Below, piece after piece: positions 59,001-64,000 of a stretch of 64,000 nt of DNA. The notes under the pieces were generated by a model. The model saw nothing but the letters and a program-made list of their open reading frames with translations, was not told the origin of the DNA and searched no databases. The DNA lies in assembly GCA_033819885.1 (NCBI GenBank), contig JAQYUZ010000021.1, positions 124,001 through 188,000 of the forward strand, in the 5' to 3' direction. The translations under genes were made by a program, and so were the position numbers. This DNA is from Microbotryomycetes sp. JL201 (taxonomy: Eukaryota > Basidiomycota > Microbotryomycetes). Within the stretch, counting starts at the first letter, position 1. Each line of letters starts with the position of its first letter.

Positions 59001-61387
59001 ACTCCCGCCGCATTGGGATTACCTCGAGCATCTCCATCAAAGCGCCAAGAACCGATTATCGATTTTTACTCGGACGACTCGGACTTGACGGAGCCATTGA
59101 CCGACCTGAGCAGCGACAGCGAGAGAGACGACGCAGAGACAAGAATGGCTACTGTACGCGCTCAAGAGGTCGTCAAATCGGCGCAAGCAAAGCAGGAAAA
59201 ACCCAAGACTGCGCAAAGAAAGCGAACAGCACAAAAGGCAGAGAAAGTCAAGACGAGTCGTACGAAAGACGTTGGGCCGTCTGCTGTGCTCAAGAAGAAG
59301 AAGATGATGACGTCAAGGGACGCGGTTGAGAACGTCAAAGCAAAGTTGCAGGGCAAGCTGTCAGGCTTGAAACGCACCCAAGTGTCTAGAGAGTATGACG
59401 ACAGCAGCAGCGATGAGGACGGCGGGCCGAAACAGAAGCAAAAGGCTAGCGATCGAGATTCGGCTGGTGGAAAGAGTAGAGAGACTTCTGTGAGGCCCAT
59501 TGACAGTGAGCGCAATAAGGTATCACCAAAGTCGGCAAAGAACAAAGAGCGGCCGACTATGTCAACAGAAGGCAAGAACAAGCGGTCCTCTTTACCTGAC
59601 ATTCCGAAAAAAGGCAAAGAGGGGCTCAAAATGAAAAAGAGACTTCAGCCTCGTTCGCCGTCACCGGATATACGAGAGACAACACCAATGGCCAAACGTC
59701 GCAAGTCTGATGCTGCAGATACATCACGACCGTTAGCCGAGTTTGGTGAGCAGCCTGTCTCGCACTACTGCATACATGTGCTTACGAACGCAATACAGAT
59801 CCATCTCTGTATCCACTGCCGCCGCCACCGCCACCCCCGCCGATGAGCGCGGCTGCTTTTGCTGCTCAGTTTGCGCCGACGTCTATCGCTCAACCAAGCT
59901 CGTCGTTGACTTCAGTAGCGACAAGTACGCCCGCTGCGTCATCTCAAACGCTTCTCGCCCCTACTGTAGACATCGGTCAGGCCCTGGTTTCCCCAGTGGC
60001 TGCTCCTCCGCCGCGTGAAACCACTCCGCCACCGCCTCGTCCGCCCAGTCCACCTCGGGCGCGCTTATCATTTGCTGCATACAGGCAAAGACTGGCCTCA
60101 AAGCCTTCCGACGAAGGCGCGTCCCCGAGTGACCAGAGAAAGACGCCTCGATCGGCGACGATTGCTCTTGCGGATGAAGTTGAGGCTGGCACGCCTCCAT
60201 GGCCGCCGTCGGCTCTACCGCAGCCACAGACCACTACCACTGAGCCTGAAGCAGTCTCGAGTAGCAAAACTTCTGCGCAGACTTCCCCCGCGCAAGCGGC
60301 CGCAGGCAGCAAGTCCGCTCAGGACGTTCTCAAGAAGTTGGGTGATTACTTCGGCACAGCGTCAGAGTCCAACCCAGGCAGCACTGCGCAATCAGCAAAA
60401 GCATCGCTTGCAGTGACTACGCCGTCCGCTCCGGGCGACGGCAGCGAAACCTTGGACGGCAGAAGACCATCGACATCCCACGACCTGGCCGAGCCTGCTA
60501 GACGATCGCTGCCCGAAATTCTTCCGGATACACCTGCATCTTCCTTGCCATCTATACCCCCGCCGTCTGCTGCATCAGCGATGCCGCCTGCAATTCCTAC
60601 TGGACCGCGAGCGGGAGCGGACCCGCCTCGTGGACCTCGCGCCGATACCCGCTTCGGCGCTCCACGAGGACCGAGCAGTAATTTATATGCTGCTAGTCCT
60701 CCGTTTCCGAGCTCAAACACCCTGGCGCCCTCTCCAGTAAAAAACTCGCCTCCGTTGCGACTTACGCCGTTAGCTGCCGGAGGCAAGACTTTTGATTTGC
60801 AAGACGTTCCAACTGGCCCGAAAGCCATGGTGAGTGGGCACAGCTCGACTTCAGCATCTACTGCTGTGAGTCCGGCCGCATCGAGCTCGAACACGACCAC
60901 TGTCGTGTCTTCAAGGTACGCCTCGGACAGAAGAGGGTCGATCACGACGCCAAGCGAAGATAGGTACAATCAGCTCGGTCGAGATCGAGACCGAGACCGT
61001 ATGGAACGCGACCGAGGTCGAGAGGCAGAACGTGATCGAGACGACAGGAGAGCGTCTTGGCCACCTCGACCGGACCGTGATCGTGATCGTGACCGTGATC
61101 GTGATCGTGATCGTGACCGTGACCGTGACCGTGAGCGCGAGCGTGACTATCCTCCAACTGGACCATCAGGATACCGTGGTCGTGGCTCTCCGTTCAGAGG
61201 AGCGTTTGGTTGTAAGTGTTTCTTGACCGTGTTTGTGGTTTTGAGCCTTGGGGTCACTAATAATGGGATGTCGGCGGCAGCTGGACGAGGCGGAATTCCC
61301 ACCGGACCGAGACGAGGCGGTGTGCCCCCGCCGTGGGCTGGCAGAGGTGCATACAGAGGAGGCAGAAGTGCGGGTCGTTCTCCGTGA
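56095..61387 (+). CDS. SET3: SET3-type PHD/SET protein of a histone deacetylase complex
   Basis: Scaffold of the Set3 HDAC complex, reading H3K4 methylation. Exon 1 (56095 to about 58,890) has a Gln/Pro-rich N-terminus, a PHD finger IRCVCPYTADDGFTIQCETC...WQHAACVGI...YSCERC (residues about 235-280), a coiled region, and a degenerate SET domain (about residues 620-775) with NEVRFARSGCHPNAVIKVV where active enzymes have NHSCxPN. An apparent stop at 58,971 is bypassed by a GTGCGC...CTCAG intron that joins KT to DVPTPVDSPGSQSS. The second part is Lys/Ser-rich with TPMAKRRKS; it splices to DPSLYPLPPPPPPPP, then LSFAAYRQRLASK, which resembles the C-terminal box of fungal Set3. The end is an Arg/Asp dipeptide repeat followed by RGG-like PTGPRRGGVPPPWAGRG. 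About 1,700 residues. Confidence 0.9.
61063..61143 (+). repeat. degenerate GA(C/T)CGT hexanucleotide repeat coding Arg-Asp dipeptides
   Basis: Tandem near-identical hexamers alternating GACCGT and GATCGT, read in SET3 as (RD)n and ending RERERD. Variation is confined to the wobble base of Asp, suggesting selection on the protein. Confidence 0.85.
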
Positions 61388-62008
61388 CATATCTGATGGT
61401 CTTTTGAGTTTGCGAGCGACGCATAGGCTCATTCTGATAGCTTTAGTCCAGTTGTTGTTATCACCATGCTGTAGGCATTCTGTTTCATCTGTCTCTGCAA
61501 TTTTCGGGCAGCCTCCTGTCGTCGAGTTCGAAAGAAAACCGCTGCCGCTCGCGCTCGAGGCTTGTTTCCCTTAGTTAGATATGTCCCCTCAACACACTCG
61601 CAGGCTCCTCTGCCAGACTCTTTGACCTCACCTAACGGCACTGGACCATTTGTCAGAGGGTTCCAGTCGTTCGTGGGACCGAGGTTATTGTGGTCTTTGG
61701 CGTGCCGCCCGAGTCTTCCCTTGGGGTCAAGACCACACATCAGCGCCCTGTTAATCGCTCTGAGCGTCAAAACTTTTTAAAACACGTGATGAGTTTCAGA
61801 TGGAAGCGCACATGCCTCTTTGATTGGCCCGCGAGCTTGTCCTGCTCTTTTTTTTTTTTTTTTTTTTTTTCTGCCTAGTCGGCGCTTGCTGCAATGTTGA
61901 CTGGTTTCGATATTGAAAAAGAAAGTGAAGAGAGAGGTATTCGTTACAACAAGAGAGAAAGCACACAGCACTATCGCGATCTGAGCACGGCGGAAGCGAC
62001 AAAAGAGT
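61388..62008. other. intergenic region between convergent SET3 and INO80F-like genes
   Basis: No gene supported. A minus-strand frame at 61429-61770 opens with TTG and shows no motif. Contains a 23-nt T run at 61848-61870. Confidence 0.55.
61848..61870 (+). repeat. poly(T) tract, 23 nt
   Basis: Uninterrupted T run in the 3' intergenic region. No poly-A retroelement copy or target-site duplication is evident beside it. Confidence 0.95.
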
Positions 62009-62730
62009 TTAATCGAGTTGCATAGGCTCTTGCTCTGATGGCTTTGTCTCTGCCAAATCTGAACTGCCTTCGGGTGACGGTTGACGACCGTCCAAGATTT
62101 GTTGTTCACCCTTTACGCCTTGCACAGGTTCAGATCCAAACTCTGCCTGAGGGTTTTGTGCGACTACTTTCAATTTGATTTCGTCCAACTTGCCCAATAA
62201 CGTTTGTCGCGGATGTTCTTGCTTCGTCGCGTATGAAGGGTTGTCAAGAATCGTAGGAGGTTTTTCGTGCATTGTTGACGAGGTAGCTTGGTCGGCCTGG
62301 TCAGACTGCATTTTCTTGGCCAAGTGTGCCAGGTGCGTGGAGGATTTCAGGGCATAAGGATTCGTTGGAGCAGTCGTCTGTTGCAGCCTGTCGTACAAGA
62401 TGCTATGCATCGCAGTCAAAAGTGTTAGGTAGTTCACAGTCAATCAGGGCAAATCGCGACTGACGCTCGTTGTAATCGTAAACGCTGGATCGCTTTCTTG
62501 CTTTGAAGTACTCTCAAAGCCAAGTTGGCATTGTCCTGTACGATGTTGGTGCGCGAGACGGGCACGTGACGCGACCAAGAGGTGAGCCCGCGCTCTGAAG
62601 TGAGTAGATCCGAGCTCACGTCTTCGAGGTCCTTGAGTTTGATCTTGAGCTCGACGTACTTTTGCTTGTATCGCGAGTCGTCTGTAGAGGCGTGCAGACG
62701 GGTGCCGTCAGATCGGACAGAAGTAGGACA
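62009..62730 (-). CDS. INO80 complex subunit F-like protein, 5' end unresolved
   Basis: Small charged protein with a conserved coiled segment: YKQKYVELKIKLKDLEDVSS, then (after an intron with DLLTSERG nearby) NANLALRVLQSKKAIQRLRL, and across a further intron QRAILYDRLQQ. This Lys/Leu pattern (KYK.K...LK...E...L...L..AK..I.RLRLERA.L..RL) is that of the INO80F-domain proteins linked to chromatin remodelling; the assignment is by pattern memory only. The C-terminal exon is polar (HLAHLAKKMQSDQADQA, EIKLKVVAQNPQAEFG) and ends KPSEQEPMQLD. The start codon was not identified: the coiled exon has an acceptor-like CTCTACAG at about 62,680, and a candidate ATG exon near 62,821 does not splice in frame. 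Confidence 0.55.
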
Positions 62731-62899
62731 CCTGGACCGAGCTGCTACGCACCTGCTTGTGCCGGCAACGGGTTCGTGAAAGGTGTCACCTTGCCTGTTG
62801 ATGCTTTCGCTGCCGGCGCCATGCCGTGTCAGATGGATGGTAACCGGCAATAAAGCGTTTTGTCTGGCCAACTCGAAGCGCTCTCTGTCTGTGACCGCG

Positions 62900-64000
62900 A
62901 TGACGTCCCCGCCGTCGTCGTGGTACGGCAGGCGCACCCTTCTCGACGAGCTGATGCCCGAGCTGGCCCACATATTGCACGTTCACGTCACTGGCGCGAC
63001 CGTTGACGGCATCTGTCACGCCGTGAGCTTGTCATCCAACTTGGACCCCTCGGCACCCTCCAATACGCGACACCAGTCCGCAAGCGCCAGTGACAAGCCT
63101 TCTTTGCTGCATATCCTCGACACCGCCCGCCAAGCGTGCCTGTCTCTCGCCGACTTTGACCCAGTTGAGACGCTCGCCGCGAGTGGCCCGTGCGCGCGCG
63201 TCGAGCTTGCGTCTGCAGCATCGACGTTGACTGGCAACAGCAAGGCATCAGGCCAAAGGTTATACGTCATCAAGACTGTCGACCGCAAGTGGGCTTACAG
63301 AATGAGACATGTGAGTTGACCGTCGATTCAAAGATCCTTGTCTCAAGCTGACTAGAGCACCCTTTACTGATTAGCAACAATCTCTGCACGACCAAGTCAG
63401 GATACTCAGGATGGCGAATAAAGAACCGCGAAAAGCCAGAACTCCTCGCTTGCTGGCATCCTTTCTGTCGCCGGACGAGTTTCACATCGTATGCGAGCAA
63501 GCAGTCGGTGGCGACTTGTGGTCCGTGCTCGAAAGTGCCAACACGGACATCAAGCATGCACCGTGCGGTCTTCCGGAGCCGTTTGTGAAAATCTGGGCCG
63601 CCCAGCTCGTCGAAGCCCTCGAGTGGCTGCACAGCAAAGGTTTTGCGCATCGGTGAGGCTCGCAGTATCATCAGATGGCAGATAAAAGCTCATCTATCCA
63701 CGCGGACTCTGCAGTGACATCAAACCTCACAACTTGCTCCTCGACTGCCGCAACCATCTTCTCTTGACCGACTTTGGCTCGTGCGCGCCTCTGACGAATA
63801 CAACCATACGAAATTCGAGAGCATCTGCTGTCGCCCGTAAATATTGCCAAGCTCTCATCGGCACGCCAGATTACATGGCGCCGGAAGTCCTTTTGCACGC
63901 AGAAAAGCTGGCTCGCGAGGCGGCGCTATCGGACCGTGAAGACGGAGGCGGCAGCTTTGAGATGCCACCAGCAGATCCAGAAGAGAAGGCTTACGGTGCT
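62900..64000 (+). CDS. AGC-family protein kinase, MRCK/DMPK-like (truncated by window edge)
   Basis: N-terminus MTSPPSSWYGRRTLLDELMP leads to a helical region (LLHILDTARQACLSLADFDP) and then the kinase domain. The ATP Lys is in RLYVIKTVDRKWAYRMR. Next come FHIVCEQAVGGDLWSVLESA and WAAQLVEALEWLHSKGFAHR, which splices (CG|GTGAGG) to DIKPHNLLLD. TDFGSCAPL carries DFG with the SC that marks the MRCK/DMPK group, and IGTPDYMAPEVLL is the APE region. The glycine-rich loop reads TLAASGPCARVEL, lacking a clear GxGxxG. A long insertion follows APEVLL (EKLAREAALSDREDGGGSF). In animals the family acts downstream of Cdc42 or Rho on actomyosin. The C-terminal part is beyond the window. Confidence 0.8.

Noticed and set aside
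61429-61770. Minus-strand frame of about 110 codons
   Set aside because: Begins with TTG, has no recognisable motif and lies between two convergent gene ends; likely chance.
61848-61870. Poly(T) as the tail of a reverse-strand retroposed copy
   Set aside because: No adjacent gene-like or SINE/LINE sequence and no flanking duplication seen; treated as a simple homopolymer.
1-64000. Search for CRISPR arrays, transposons, LTR elements and biosynthetic clusters
   Set aside because: No spaced direct repeats, terminal repeats, transposase or reverse transcriptase motifs were seen; the single monooxygenase and methyltransferase are not neighbours of a synthase gene.

Overview
The window is a gene-dense stretch of a fungal nuclear genome, almost certainly a basidiomycete and plausibly from Pucciniomycotina. 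Nearly every gene is cut by many short introns (roughly 40-110 nt, donors mostly GTGAGN, GTCAGN or GTGCGN), intergenic gaps are a few hundred bases, and the families are typically fungal (velvet, xanthine dioxygenase, class I myosin with TH1-SH3 tail, Elongator, SET3). Lineage placement is inference from architecture; no marker search was possible. I see no transposon, LTR element, rRNA, CRISPR or prokaryotic-style operon.

Layout, left to right: class I myosin (206-5648 +); UDP-glucose 4-epimerase (5812-7493 -); Sso1-type syntaxin (7767-9079 -); a SAM-dependent methyltransferase with a long low-complexity N-terminus (9185-11513 -); complex III hinge protein QCR6 (12185-13101 -); homocysteine S-methyltransferase (13207-14870 +); a His/Asp-rich ORF (15009-15706 +); a Ten1-like telomeric OB-fold protein (15723 to about 16250 -); an SDE3/MOV10-type RNA helicase (16337-20344 +); O6-methylguanine-DNA methyltransferase (20477-21345 -); a large helical-repeat mitochondrial protein (21602-24843 +); carnitine acetyltransferase (24902-27471 -); a coiled-coil protein (27707-30215 -); a glycine-zipper, low-complexity protein (30653-34276 -); mitochondrial pyruvate carrier MPC2 (34515-35382 +); xanthine dioxygenase xanA (35598-37038 -) divergent from a ferroportin-like transporter (37260-39243 +); tuberin TSC2 (39343-46004 -); a velvet regulator (46638-48665 -); a sugar-porter MFS transporter (49216-51463 -); an FAD monooxygenase (51713-53898 -); Elongator subunit ELP5 (54240-55714 -) divergent from SET3 (56095-61387 +); an INO80F-like chromatin protein (62009 to about 62730 -); and the 5' part of an MRCK/DMPK-like AGC kinase (62900 to the right edge, +).

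The genes form no single pathway. They are mainly housekeeping and regulatory: mitochondrial metabolism (QCR6, MPC2, carnitine acetyltransferase, the helical-repeat protein), chromatin and genome upkeep (SET3, INO80F-like, MGMT, Ten1-like), RNA silencing (SDE3), membrane traffic and actin (myosin I, syntaxin), nutrient signalling (TSC2, velvet) and transport.

What stands out is gene structure. Several introns can only be placed with GC-AG borders, and two mitochondrial genes need micro-exons of 10 nt and 7 nt. CACGTG boxes recur in intergenic regions. A Ten1-like gene has no AUG between its conserved domain and the divergent neighbour. I found no convincing undescribed multi-gene system; the most unusual proteins are the His/Asp-rich ORF and the glycine-zipper protein.
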